Shown here: in pieces, positions 1-5,204 of the stretch | Layout: each line of letters begins with the position of its first letter | How positions within the stretch are numbered: the stretch's first letter is position 1 | Assembly: GCA_038231615.1 (NCBI GenBank) | Contig: JBBRLA010000311.1 | Location: 1 to 9,554 of the forward strand | Reading direction: 5' to 3' | DNA: 9,554 nt | Source: JBBRLA01 sp038231615 | GTDB taxonomy: Bacteria > Myxococcota_A > Polyangia > Palsa-1104 > JAEUJZ01 | Notes under the pieces: generated by a model | The model's database searches: none | The model's input: only the letters and a program-made list of their open reading frames with translations | Told to the model about the DNA's origin: nothing | Translations under genes and position numbers: made by a program

Positions 1-1
1 A

Positions 2-145
2 TTCCGCCTCCCCCACCAATCGCTCGATCTCCGCCCGGACTCGTCCTGCATCTTCCACCAGCCGCCCAAGCAGCTGGCGCGGGCCCTGCTCACTGTCCCA
101 GTCCACCCCCAGTCTTCCCTTGATCCCTCGCTCCAGGTACTTCGC
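2..145 (-). pseudogene. Gene remnant running off the left edge (possible transposase piece)
   Basis: The minus strand reads openly from about 145 down to the window edge. It encodes a plausible charged, helical segment beginning AKYLERGIKGRLGVDWD and continuing through QLLGRLVEDAGRVRAEIERL. A stop codon lies immediately upstream at 148-146 and there is no start codon before the coding-like part, so the 5' end is missing. Codon use is GC-rich and gene-like. The segment reminds me of internal parts of some transposases, but I cannot name the family. The fragment meets the radical SAM remnant on the opposite strand almost exactly at its broken end, which suggests a recombination junction. Confidence 0.4.
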
Positions 146-348
146 TCAAGCTGAGCTGGGCGCTGCGCCACCGCGACTTCTTCCCGGTGGACGTCAACGC
201 CGCGCCGCGGGAGCTCTTGCTGCGCGTGCCCGGTCTGGGGGTGCGCGGGGTGGAGCAGATCTTGCCGGCGAATTCGCCTGTGCGGGCGAGCCTGCTTCGG
301 CTCTTGGTTGCCCCACTCACGCCACCGGAGCGGCCCGGCTCTCCCTGA
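142..348 (+). pseudogene. C-terminal remnant of a DNA modification/repair-type radical SAM protein
   Basis: The plus strand encodes LKLSWALRHRDFFPVDVN, then PRELLLRVPGLGVRGVEQIL, then a stop at 346-348. This matches the C-terminal helix-hairpin-helix region of the 'putative DNA modification/repair radical SAM protein' family (the TIGR03916 type, related to spore photoproduct lyase). The VPGLGVRGVEQIL stretch is the HhH DNA-backbone-binding hairpin. The radical SAM CxxxCxxC domain is absent: an in-frame stop lies at 121-123 and the similarity begins only at about 142. The last 25 or so residues do not resemble the family ending, so the 3' end is probably decayed or frameshifted. It is a dead fragment, not a functional gene. 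The family call comes from motif recall, not a database search. Confidence 0.6.
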
Positions 349-396
349 CCGGTCGCGGCGGAGGACTGGCAGGCCATCCCGATCAACTCGGCGAGC

Positions 397-1155
397 TCAG
401 GTGGCGCCTTGGTCGCCCTTGTCGAGGTTGCGGCTCAAGACCTCCAGGGCAAGCTCATAGCTGAGCCGCGCCACCACGGGATCGTAACGAGGGCCCTCAT
501 CTCGCAGGGCAGCGTGCTGCGCGTTGAGCTCATGCCAGCCAAAGAGCACACCGGATTCGCTCAGGCGCGCATAGATGAGCGCCCGTCCCTCGGCCGGGAT
601 ATGCGGGTCCTGGCGGCCAAAGATCAGGAGCAACTCTCCTTTGATCTCGTGGGCGCGAGCCAGGGAATCGTCGTTCATCCCCATGCCGAGGCTGCGTTTG
701 TGGAGGTCGGTCGCCTGAAAGCATACGGCGGCCAGGCAATCGGGCTGGAGCGCCGCTCGGTAGGCCAGGTGTCCGCCGATGCAGAAGCCCATGGCCCCGA
801 GTCGCCCGGTGCAGGCCGGATGTCCGCGAAGGTAATCGAACCCGGCGCGAGCATCCGAATCGTAGGCCGCCACGGGCTTGGTGGTCTTGTGGCGGTTGCC
901 GCGCTCTGCGCCCTCGGTGTCGTAGGGGAAGACCGCCCCGGGCGCCTCCAGCTCATGGTAGATCTCCGGCACCGCCACCAGGAAGCCATGCCCGGCCAGA
1001 TACGCAGCGCTGCGGTCGATGGGCGCGGTTCGCTGGAAGATCTCGGAGAACAAGAGCAGCCCCGGATAGCGACCCGGCGCCGTGGGACGGTACAGGTACG
1101 TCCGCATGGGGCCCGTCGGAGTGGGCAGGTCGACTGTCTCCCGCTGAATCAGCAT
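397..1155 (-). CDS. Dienelactone hydrolase family protein (alpha/beta hydrolase)
   Basis: This cytoplasmic alpha/beta hydrolase of 252 residues resembles dienelactone hydrolase (carboxymethylenebutenolidase), which opens lactone rings in chloroaromatic and aromatic degradation. Many homologues act on other esters, so the substrate is unknown. The family's Cys-Asp-His triad is visible: Cys125 in the nucleophile elbow MGFCIGGH, Asp183 in GRQDPHIP and His214 in NAQHAALRDEG. Glu38 in SEIFQ matches the glutamate that controls the nucleophilic cysteine. The usual family length is about 230-250 residues. I chose the ATG at 1155 because the family N-terminus begins there (LIQRETVDLPTPTGPM). The frame stays open upstream to 1449, but that part is a different, broken gene. 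An ATG at 1179 would add eight residues. Neither start has a strong ribosome binding site, so expression may have been altered by the rearrangement upstream. Confidence 0.85.
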   Translation of the reverse strand: MLIQRETVDLPTPTGPMRTYLYRPTAPGRYPGLLLFSEIFQRTAPIDRSAAYLAGHGFLVAVPEIYHELEAPGAVFPYDTEGAERGNRHKTTKPVAAYDSDARAGFDYLRGHPACTGRLGAMGFCIGGHLAYRAALQPDCLAAVCFQATDLHKRSLGMGMNDDSLARAHEIKGELLLIFGRQDPHIPAEGRALIYARLSESGVLFGWHELNAQHAALRDEGPRYDPVVARLSYELALEVLSRNLDKGDQGAT

Positions 1156-1290
1156 GGGATCGTCCGCCGGCTCCGCCATCGCGGCGAACCAGATCTGCCA
1201 GTCCAGGCGAAGCTGCAAGGGGCTGAGCACACAGGGACGGCACAGAATGTCCCCCGGCTTGCATTTGAACTCGTAGGGCACCCATCGGGT
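1156..1290 (-). pseudogene. Remnant of a lipase maturation factor family gene, in frame with the hydrolase
   Basis: The minus strand immediately upstream of the dienelactone hydrolase, in the same frame, encodes WVPYEFKCKPGD followed by LSPLQLRLDWQIWFAAMAEP. This resembles the conserved block of lipase maturation factor family proteins, roughly Y-E-F-x-x-K-P-G-D then R-L-D-W-Q-M-W-F-A-A-L. Members are multi-pass membrane proteins of several hundred residues, and only about 45 residues remain here. The similarity fades at AEPADDP, where the hydrolase begins. It therefore looks like a deletion junction that fused the tail of one gene to the head of another. A hybrid protein from the upstream start at 1449 is possible but I think unlikely. 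The assignment rests on motif memory. Confidence 0.5.
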
Positions 1291-1450
1291 CTCGGCGGCA
1301 ACCAGGTCAGGGCCGGCGTGGGCCAGGAAGATGTCCCACGGGCCGCTCCGCCTGGTGGCGGGGGCCGCTGGTCGCCGACATGCTCGACGCCCACCTGATA
1401 GGCGCGGTAGAACATCCAGGCAGTGCGCGATCCAGCCGTGGTGCCCCAAC

Positions 1451-1466
1451 CCCTCATCGATGAGGG
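1451..1466. repeat. 16-bp perfect palindrome
   Basis: CCCTCATCGATGAGGG is a perfect self-complementary 16-mer. It lies about 35 nt beyond the stop codon of the minus-strand antitoxin gene, close to where the fragmented region begins. No T-run follows on either strand, so it is not a standard intrinsic terminator. It could be a protein-binding site or the end of an old mobile element. Confidence 0.4.
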
Positions 1467-1500
1467 CTTTGCCAAGGGGCGGACTGAAGCAGTCTGACCC

Positions 1501-1749
1501 TCACGCAATTTTCTGTGCCTTTTTGCGGGTAGCCACGGATGCTTTTGTCAGGGAGCGGATACGAAGAATCAGGGCCAGTGCGGAGTTGATGGCTTCCGCA
1601 CTGCCAAACTGATCGTAGACCTTCGCATCGATGACGACGGCATGTGCAGTCCGGGGAAATCTGGACGCGTAGCGACCTCGCTGCGCCTTCGACCAGTCAT
1701 AGCGAGTCAGGGATGTTTCAGGCGGCTTCCGATTACGGTCCTTTTTCAT
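1501..1749 (-). CDS. Antitoxin of a BrnT-type toxin-antitoxin pair
   Basis: This small basic protein of 82 residues is encoded directly after the toxin and overlaps the end of its gene by 17 nt, so the two are translationally coupled. The ATG at 1749 follows a GGAGG four bases upstream, which decides the start. Residues 17-31 (YDWSKAQRGRYASRF) are followed by HAVVIDAKVYDQFGSAEAINSALALI, with the strand-helix-helix pattern of a ribbon-helix-helix DNA-binding antitoxin. The R-G-(R/K)-Y-A-x-R-(F/Y) element is one I associate with antitoxins found next to BrnT-like toxins, not with classical BrnA. By analogy it should bind and neutralise the toxin and repress their common promoter. The C-terminus is lysine-rich (RKKAQKIA). 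Pairing is inferred from position and motif. Confidence 0.75.
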   Translation of the reverse strand: MKKDRNRKPPETSLTRYDWSKAQRGRYASRFPRTAHAVVIDAKVYDQFGSAEAINSALALILRIRSLTKASVATRKKAQKIA

Positions 1750-2029
1750 AAATCCTCCGCTGTGGCTTGGATGCCTGGCGGGCGCTGATGATTCTGATGC
1801 GCTCTCCGCGCTCGGCATGCACTACGAAAAGCACGCGTGCCCGTGTTGACATGCCGATGATGATGAAGCGGTCTGGTTCGTACAGGTCAGGGGCATCGAT
1901 CGCCTGGGGATCACCGAACACCGTCGTAGCTTCGGCAAACGATACGCCGTGCTTCGCCTCGTTGGCACGAGCCTTGTCCTCGTCCCATTCAAAATCTCCA
2001 GAGCGAACGGTGCCCATTACCAAGAACAT
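1733..2029 (-). CDS. brnT: BrnT family toxin (RelE-like fold ribonuclease)
   Basis: This protein of 98 residues carries the BrnT signature FEWDEDKARANEAKHGVSF (residues 13-31), a central FGDPQAIDAPD segment, and the C-terminal core RIRIISARQASKPQRRIYE (residues 78-95). BrnT toxins have a RelE-like fold and cleave RNA in the cytoplasm to slow growth under stress; the paired antitoxin blocks them. I chose the ATG at 2029 because AAGGG lies seven bases upstream. The in-frame ATG at 2017 would shorten the protein by four residues and the frame also stays open upstream to 2119. Toxin-first order with an overlapping antitoxin is the usual brnT layout and suggests autoregulation, although I see no clear promoter upstream. 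The conserved K/R/E positions are intact, so it is probably functional. Confidence 0.85.
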   Translation of the reverse strand: MFLVMGTVRSGDFEWDEDKARANEAKHGVSFAEATTVFGDPQAIDAPDLYEPDRFIIIGMSTRARVLFVVHAERGERIRIISARQASKPQRRIYEKGP

Positions 2030-2156
2030 ATCACGGCCCTTGTTCCATGCACCACCGGATGAGCCGGCTGGCGTGTCTGGGCGCTGAGTCAGCTGTGCAA
2101 AAAGTCCCGCCACCCACAAGGGTGGGCCCTCAAGGTCCAGGCCAGGTGTTTGTGCG

Positions 2157-2176
2157 CCGCCTGGGCCGGCAGGCGG
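2157..2176. repeat. GC-rich hairpin upstream of the toxin-antitoxin genes
   Basis: CCGCCTG and CAGGCGG form a perfect 7-bp stem around a 6-nt loop. It lies about 130 bp upstream of the toxin start and next to insertion-sequence debris. No T-run is present. Its function is unknown, and a chance occurrence in GC-rich DNA is possible. Confidence 0.3.
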
Positions 2177-2190
2177 TGTCTCTCAGGTCA

Positions 2191-2250
2191 ACGGCAGGTG
2201 GCACTCTCGATGGCGCCGCTGCTGATGCGGAGGCCGCGGGCTCGGTAGGC
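2191..2250 (-). pseudogene. Short transposase remnant (ISKra4-like motif)
   Basis: On the minus strand, 2250 to 2191 encodes AYRARGLRISSGAIESATCR and then a stop at 2190-2188. This resembles the 'R-x-x-G-L-P-I-G-S-G-x-(V/I)-E-x-x-C' block near the C-terminal end of ISKra4-type transposases. Only about 20 residues remain, with no start and a premature stop. The remnant ends on its 5' side exactly where the oppositely oriented IS630 fragment begins, so one element was probably inserted into, or recombined with, the other. The match is short, so the family assignment is tentative. Confidence 0.35.
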
Positions 2251-2638
2251 CTCAGCTACAAATCAAGCTTTTACGGCTTTTACATCTTCCCTCTGTCCCG
2301 AGTTAACATCTGGCAGGCCCCCTGCGCAAACACCGAGCAAACCGTCCAGATGCTCCACAGCCTCCGCAACGAGTACCCTGACCGGCATCTGGTCCTTGTA
2401 TGGGACGGCGTCTCCTACCATCGCTCCCAGTTGGTCCGCGAGACGGCGGCCCTGTTGAGTATCGCCCTGATGCCTCTGCCGGGGTACAGCCCCGACTTGA
2501 TGCCGGTTGAGGCTCTGTGGCGGTGGCTGCGCCAAGTGGTCACCGGCAACTACTGCTATCAATCCATCGCCGAGCTACATCAGCGTGTCGCCAATTTTGT
2601 CTTTGAAATGAACCTGGACCCCGATACCCTGGCCGCTA

Positions 2639-2773
2639 GGAGCTTGATTCACGGCTCAGCACGGGTCTTGCTTGCAGAATTTTGCTCCCGTCGAGAACGT
2701 TGCCACGAGCTGGCCAAATGTTGAGCAATTTTCCGGAAAATCTACAAATTGTGGGGGTTGTGAATCAAGCTCC
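2639..2773. mobile_element. MITE-like 135-bp element with perfect terminal inverted repeats and TA duplication
   Basis: The element begins GGAGCTTGATTCAC and ends with its exact reverse complement, GTGAATCAAGCTCC: perfect 14-bp terminal inverted repeats. It is flanked on each side by TA (2637-2638 and 2774-2775) within a CTAG context, which extends the inverted repeat to 17 bp (2636-2652 and 2760-2776). TA duplication within CTAG is typical of IS630/Tc1-mariner transposition. It carries no gene. The insertion sits inside an IS630 transposase gene, and precise removal with one TA copy restores that protein's normal C-terminus. It is therefore a real insertion, probably mobilised in trans by an IS630-family transposase with matching ends. 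Whether its parent is related to the interrupted copy cannot be told here. Confidence 0.85.
2728..2741. repeat. 14-bp AT-rich palindrome inside the MITE-like element
   Basis: ATTTTCCGGAAAAT is a perfect palindrome near the right end of the small element. Nearby TTTTGCTC (left) and GAGCAATTTT (right) are near inverse copies, hinting at an additional subterminal inverted repeat. Such internal repeats are common in MITEs and can serve as transposase-binding or fold-back sequences. Confidence 0.4.
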
Positions 2774-2903
2774 TAGGCTGGCCCTCAAATTGGCCCTCGA
2801 TCCCCGGGAGGAGGAACTCCGATTCTCGAACTAGATTCAGTTTAACACAAGCGCACCATCACCGTCCTCATCGACTTCAACAAGGGCTATCCTCGCGGGC
2901 ATC

Positions 2904-3407
2904 ATGAGCACCTCCACCGAATTCCCGTGCGCATCGACCGTCGCCGAAGCGGCCCCCGTTGCGGACCTGACCGGGGGTTGTCAGTGCGGCGCGGTGCGCT
3001 ACCGCGTCACCATGGCCCCACAGGGCGTCCACTACTGCCACTGCCGGATGTGCCAGCGGGCGGTGGGCAACCTCTTCGCCAGCCTGGTCCCCGTCCACAA
3101 GGAGCGGCTCATCTGGGAGAAAGAGGCCCCCACGTTCTACCGATCCTCCTCGGTGGCCGAGCGCGGCTTCTGCGCCCGCTGCGGCACGCCATTAAGCTTC
3201 GCCTATGACGTCTCGCGCTGGATCGCCTTGACCCTGGGCAGCCTGGACCACCCCGAGAGCGTCCAGCCCGGCATCCACTTCGGCATCGAGAGCCAGCTCC
3301 CCTGGCTGCGCATCGACGACGCCCTGCCCAGAGAGCGCACCGACCCGGACGCCGACCCCCTGCGCGCGATGCAGAACTTCCAGGCTCCGCCCGGGGGGGC
3401 CGAATGA
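2904..3407 (+). CDS. GFA family (glutathione-dependent formaldehyde-activating / CENP-V) zinc protein
   Basis: This cytoplasmic protein of 167 residues belongs to the GFA/CENP-V family, named after a glutathione-dependent formaldehyde-activating enzyme. Most members have unknown substrates and the original activity is disputed. The zinc-binding cysteines are all present: Cys26 and Cys28 in GGCQCGAVRY, Cys45, Cys47 and Cys50 in CHCRMCQ, and Cys90 and Cys93 in GFCARCGTPL. Together they form the two-site pattern of the family. The aromatic-rich middle (ERLIWEKEAPTFYRSS) and SRWIALTLGSLDHPE are also typical. The first 20 or so residues precede the fold and no strong ribosome binding site is visible, so the true start could lie slightly downstream. 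Its stop overlaps the next gene's start by 4 nt (ATGA), so they are co-translated. Confidence 0.85.
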   Translation: MSTSTEFPCASTVAEAAPVADLTGGCQCGAVRYRVTMAPQGVHYCHCRMCQRAVGNLFASLVPVHKERLIWEKEAPTFYRSSSVAERGFCARCGTPLSFAYDVSRWIALTLGSLDHPESVQPGIHFGIESQLPWLRIDDALPRERTDPDADPLRAMQNFQAPPGGAE

Positions 3408-3925
3408 ACCGGTACGCGACGCCCATCGAGCCACAGACCCGCGTCGCGCAGGGGCGCGACAGCTACTTCGTCGAAAATGGCTTCTCCCTGGCCGGCTATG
3501 CGGACCGCTGGGTGAAGCTCAAGGTCTTCGGCGTCCCGGTGAAGTTCTACAACTCCGCCGCGCGCAAGAAGGTGGTGCCCTTCCATGACCTGCACCACGT
3601 GGCCACCGGCTACGGCACGGACCTGGTCGGAGAAGCGGAGATCGCCATGTGGGAGCTGCGCGGCGGGTGCAACTCCCTGATCCTGTGGGCCCTCAACGGG
3701 AGCGCCGCTCTTTTCGGGCTCCTGACTGCCCCACGGCGCACGCTCCGTGCCCTTTCACGGGCCGGCGGCCAGCGTACACTTTATCGGGATGCCCTCCCCT
3801 ATGACCAGCTCATCGCCCTCACTGTCGGCGAGCTGCGGGCCCGGCTGGGCGTGCCTCCAGGGGGCGCGGCGGACCAGCCGGCGCGCCTGCATCCCGATGC
3901 ACCGGGGCCGACTGCCCCCGGGTAA
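3404..3925 (+). CDS. COQ4-like protein with HDxxH...E metal-binding motif
   Basis: This protein of 173 residues carries H61-D-L-H-H65 followed by VATGYGTDLVGEAE (Glu77 and Glu79). The HDxxH(x)nE arrangement is the metal-binding motif of COQ4-type proteins of ubiquinone biosynthesis. Residues 21-47 (YFVENGFSLAGYADRWVKLK and on) and the C-terminal YDQLIALTVGELRARLGV are shared by a set of uncharacterised bacterial proteins with this motif. A hydrophobic segment at about 92-108 (LILWALNGSAALFGLLT) may associate with the membrane. The last 20 residues are proline/glycine-rich and probably disordered. The start overlaps the GFA gene's stop in ATGA. The motif is clear but the function is not: it may handle a quinone-like or lipid substrate, and the family relation is inferred from the motif alone. 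Confidence 0.65.
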   Translation: MNRYATPIEPQTRVAQGRDSYFVENGFSLAGYADRWVKLKVFGVPVKFYNSAARKKVVPFHDLHHVATGYGTDLVGEAEIAMWELRGGCNSLILWALNGSAALFGLLTAPRRTLRALSRAGGQRTLYRDALPYDQLIALTVGELRARLGVPPGGAADQPARLHPDAPGPTAPG

Positions 3926-3958
3926 AGTCCAAAGACCTCACAAAAAAGGAAGCGAATC

Positions 3959-4423
3959 ATGCGTGGTGCAAACTGGCTGCCCCTTCTCCTGCTTCTGGGC
4001 CTCACCGTCCCCGCCGCCGCCGAGGAGATCGGCAGCGTCTCGACGGCCTTCAAGACCCTGGGGCCCAACGACAAGATCGTCATCGAGGCCTTCGACGACC
4101 CCAAGGTGCAGGGCGTCACCTGCTACCTGTCGCGCGCCAAGCGCGGCGGCATCAAGGGCGGCATCGGCGTGGCCGAGAACACCTCCGACGCCTCCATCGC
4201 CTGCCGGCAAATCGGCCCGATCCAGATCAAGGACAACCTGCGCGACGGCGACTTCGTGTTCAAGCAGAGCACCTCGCTGCTCTTCAAGAGCATGCAGGTG
4301 GTGCGCTTCCTGGACAAACGGCGCAACGTGCTGGTCTACCTGGTCTACTCCGACAAGCTCATTGACGGGTCCCCGAAGAACTCGGTGTCCGCCGTCCCCA
4401 TTCAGAAGACCTGGGCCCCCTGA
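3959..4423 (+). CDS. creA: CreA family periplasmic protein
   Basis: This secreted protein of 154 residues is close to the length of E. coli CreA (about 157). A signal peptide is evident: MRGANWLPLLLLLGLTVPAAA with cleavage likely near residue 21. The mature part has the CreA pattern: IGSVSTAFKTLGPNDKI, then FDDPKVQGVTCYLSRAKRGG with Cys55, then ENTSDASIACRQIGPI with Cys82, then TSLLFKSMQVVRFLD. The two cysteines may form a disulfide in the periplasm. CreA's molecular role is unknown; the name comes from linkage to the creBCD catabolite-regulation locus in E. coli, none of which is seen here. AAGGA about eight bases before the ATG is a good ribosome binding site. The gene lies 33 nt downstream of the COQ4-like gene and is probably in the same transcript. 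Confidence 0.9.
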   Translation: MRGANWLPLLLLLGLTVPAAAEEIGSVSTAFKTLGPNDKIVIEAFDDPKVQGVTCYLSRAKRGGIKGGIGVAENTSDASIACRQIGPIQIKDNLRDGDFVFKQSTSLLFKSMQVVRFLDKRRNVLVYLVYSDKLIDGSPKNSVSAVPIQKTWAP

Positions 4424-4427
4424 AGCA

Positions 4428-4447
4428 GGCCCCCTTTTGGAGGGGCC
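4428..4447 (+). terminator. Possible terminator hairpin after the CreA gene
   Basis: GGCCCC and GGGGCC pair around an 8-nt loop that begins five bases after the CreA stop codon. The position suits an operon end, but no T-run follows, so it would be at best a weak intrinsic terminator. Confidence 0.3.
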
Positions 4448-4513
4448 GCCTGGATCAATACCGGCGCAGGATCTGACAGGGAGTTCGGCCAACCCCACAG
4501 TTGGAGGATCAGA

Positions 4514-4745
4514 TCATCCGAACTGATTTTCCTGAGGCACAACCGGTGGCGGGGGACGGATTTCGTAAAAAACTCGTTTGCCATCCCTGACAAAACTCCG
4601 GGCGTTCAGGCGTTTGCATGCGTCCGCCACCGCTGCGTTCACCTGGGGATCTCTGGGATTCTCGTAGAAAACCACCCGCTGCTCCTCGGGCCCTGTCTCT
4701 CGGCGCCCCTTCAGGGGTAGCACCCGCGCCAGAACCGTCTCTGCT
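4514..4745 (-). pseudogene. 3' fragment of an unrecognised gene
   Basis: On the minus strand a coding-like frame runs through VLARVLPLKGRR, EEQRVVFYENPRDPQVNAAV, ADACKRLNARSFVRDGKRVF and YEIRPPPPVVPQENQFG to a stop at 4516-4514. I do not recognise the family. The amino-acid pattern is soluble and amphipathic with a proline-rich tail, and looks like the C-terminus of a real protein. A GTG at 4723 could in principle start a 69-residue product, but no good ribosome binding site is evident. The upstream side merges out of frame with a tyrosine-recombinase fragment, so this is most likely a truncated gene joined to it by recombination. Confidence 0.4.
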
Positions 4746-4748
4746 GTC

Positions 4749-5009
4749 CTCGCCTCCCTCCAGCAAGTGCGTGGCGAAGCAGTGCCGCAGCACGTGCGGC
4801 GTCACTCGCTTGCTGATCCCCGCCTTGACCACCGCCTTGCGCAGCGCCTCAGCTACCGTCTTGGCTGACACGACGCTACCCGGTGCGGCCCCTGGGAATA
4901 CCTGGGGCCCTGTGGGGCGAATGGTCCGCCAGTACTGGCGAAGAAAGACCAGCAACCGCTGGCTCAGCATCACGAAGCGGTCGCGCCCTCGTTTCCCGTC
5001 GCGGATGCA
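4749..5009 (-). pseudogene. Tyrosine recombinase (phage-type integrase) internal fragment
   Basis: The minus strand from about 5009 encodes CIRDGKRGRDRFVMLSQRLL, then the end of the catalytic domain with the hallmark TPHVLRHCFATHLLEGGE. The H-x-x-R of that motif provides two catalytic residues of tyrosine recombinases. The first catalytic arginine, the second histidine/tryptophan and the nucleophilic tyrosine are absent, since both ends are missing. After GGED the frame runs into sequence that no longer matches the family (the expected L-G-H-S-S block is lacking). It is a non-functional remnant. Wording such as YWRTIRPTGPQVFPG recalls integrases that accompany IS91-like elements, but that is recollection only. 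Confidence 0.75.
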
Positions 5010-5167
5010 GTTGGTTGGCCGCGGTGGCAGTCGCGAGAGTGTGATTGATCGTGAAGGTCAGCTCGCCGGTTGGCTCGTTCACACTTGGGCAAGCGATGGC
5101 TTCCCGACTCGCGAGTTCTCCATCCCTAACCTTGGGACCGCTTTGACGAACGAACCCGAGGTGGGAG

Positions 5168-5194
5168 CCGAGTGCGGTAGTTCCGCTCGCTCGG
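5168..5194 (+). promoter_or_regulatory. Leader hairpin 1
   Basis: CCGAG pairs with CTCGG and GCGG with CCGC around a TAGTT loop, with a small internal loop between the two stems. It is the first of two consecutive hairpins upstream of the transport operon. Confidence 0.4.
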
Positions 5195-5204
5195 ATCTGT
5201 GCGG

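Larger units (their letters stand above)
2250..2834 (+). pseudogene. IS630-family transposase, 5'-truncated and interrupted by a small insertion
   Basis: The plus strand encodes the C-terminal half of an IS630 (DDE_3-type) transposase from SYKSSFYGFYIF onward. The second catalytic aspartate is in LVLVWDGVSYHRS (codon 2404-2406). The catalytic glutamate is in PGYSPDLMPVEALW (codon 2509-2511). The first aspartate and the N-terminal helix-turn-helix are missing, cut off near 2250, so the copy cannot transpose. After DPDTLAAR the reading frame changes into unrelated sequence and stops at 2722-2724. Skipping 2639-2775 rejoins the frame to LALKLALDPREEELRFSN and a stop at 2832-2834, which is the kind of ending IS630 transposases have. 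The gene was thus truncated at its 5' end and interrupted at its 3' end by a second element. Confidence 0.85.

Noticed and set aside
267..278. GGCGAATTCGCC palindrome where the radical SAM similarity fades, raising the thought of a cloning joint (EcoRI site)
   Set aside because: One 6-base restriction site is expected by chance, and sequence on both sides has similar composition.
409..1398. Long plus-strand open frame opposite the dienelactone hydrolase
   Set aside because: It is the antisense of a gene with an intact catalytic triad; its own translation has no recognisable motif.
2261..2269. AATCAAGCT, also present in the MITE terminal repeat
   Set aside because: Only nine bases match, it has no TA-flanked context and it lies within IS630 coding sequence; most likely coincidence.
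3747..4526. Plus-strand open frame overlapping the COQ4-like and CreA genes
   Set aside because: It lies in a different frame from two genes with recognisable motifs, and its translation is low-complexity Arg/Pro/Ser sequence.
5143..5148. TTGACG resembling a -35 promoter box
   Set aside because: No acceptable -10 box at 16-18 bp spacing.
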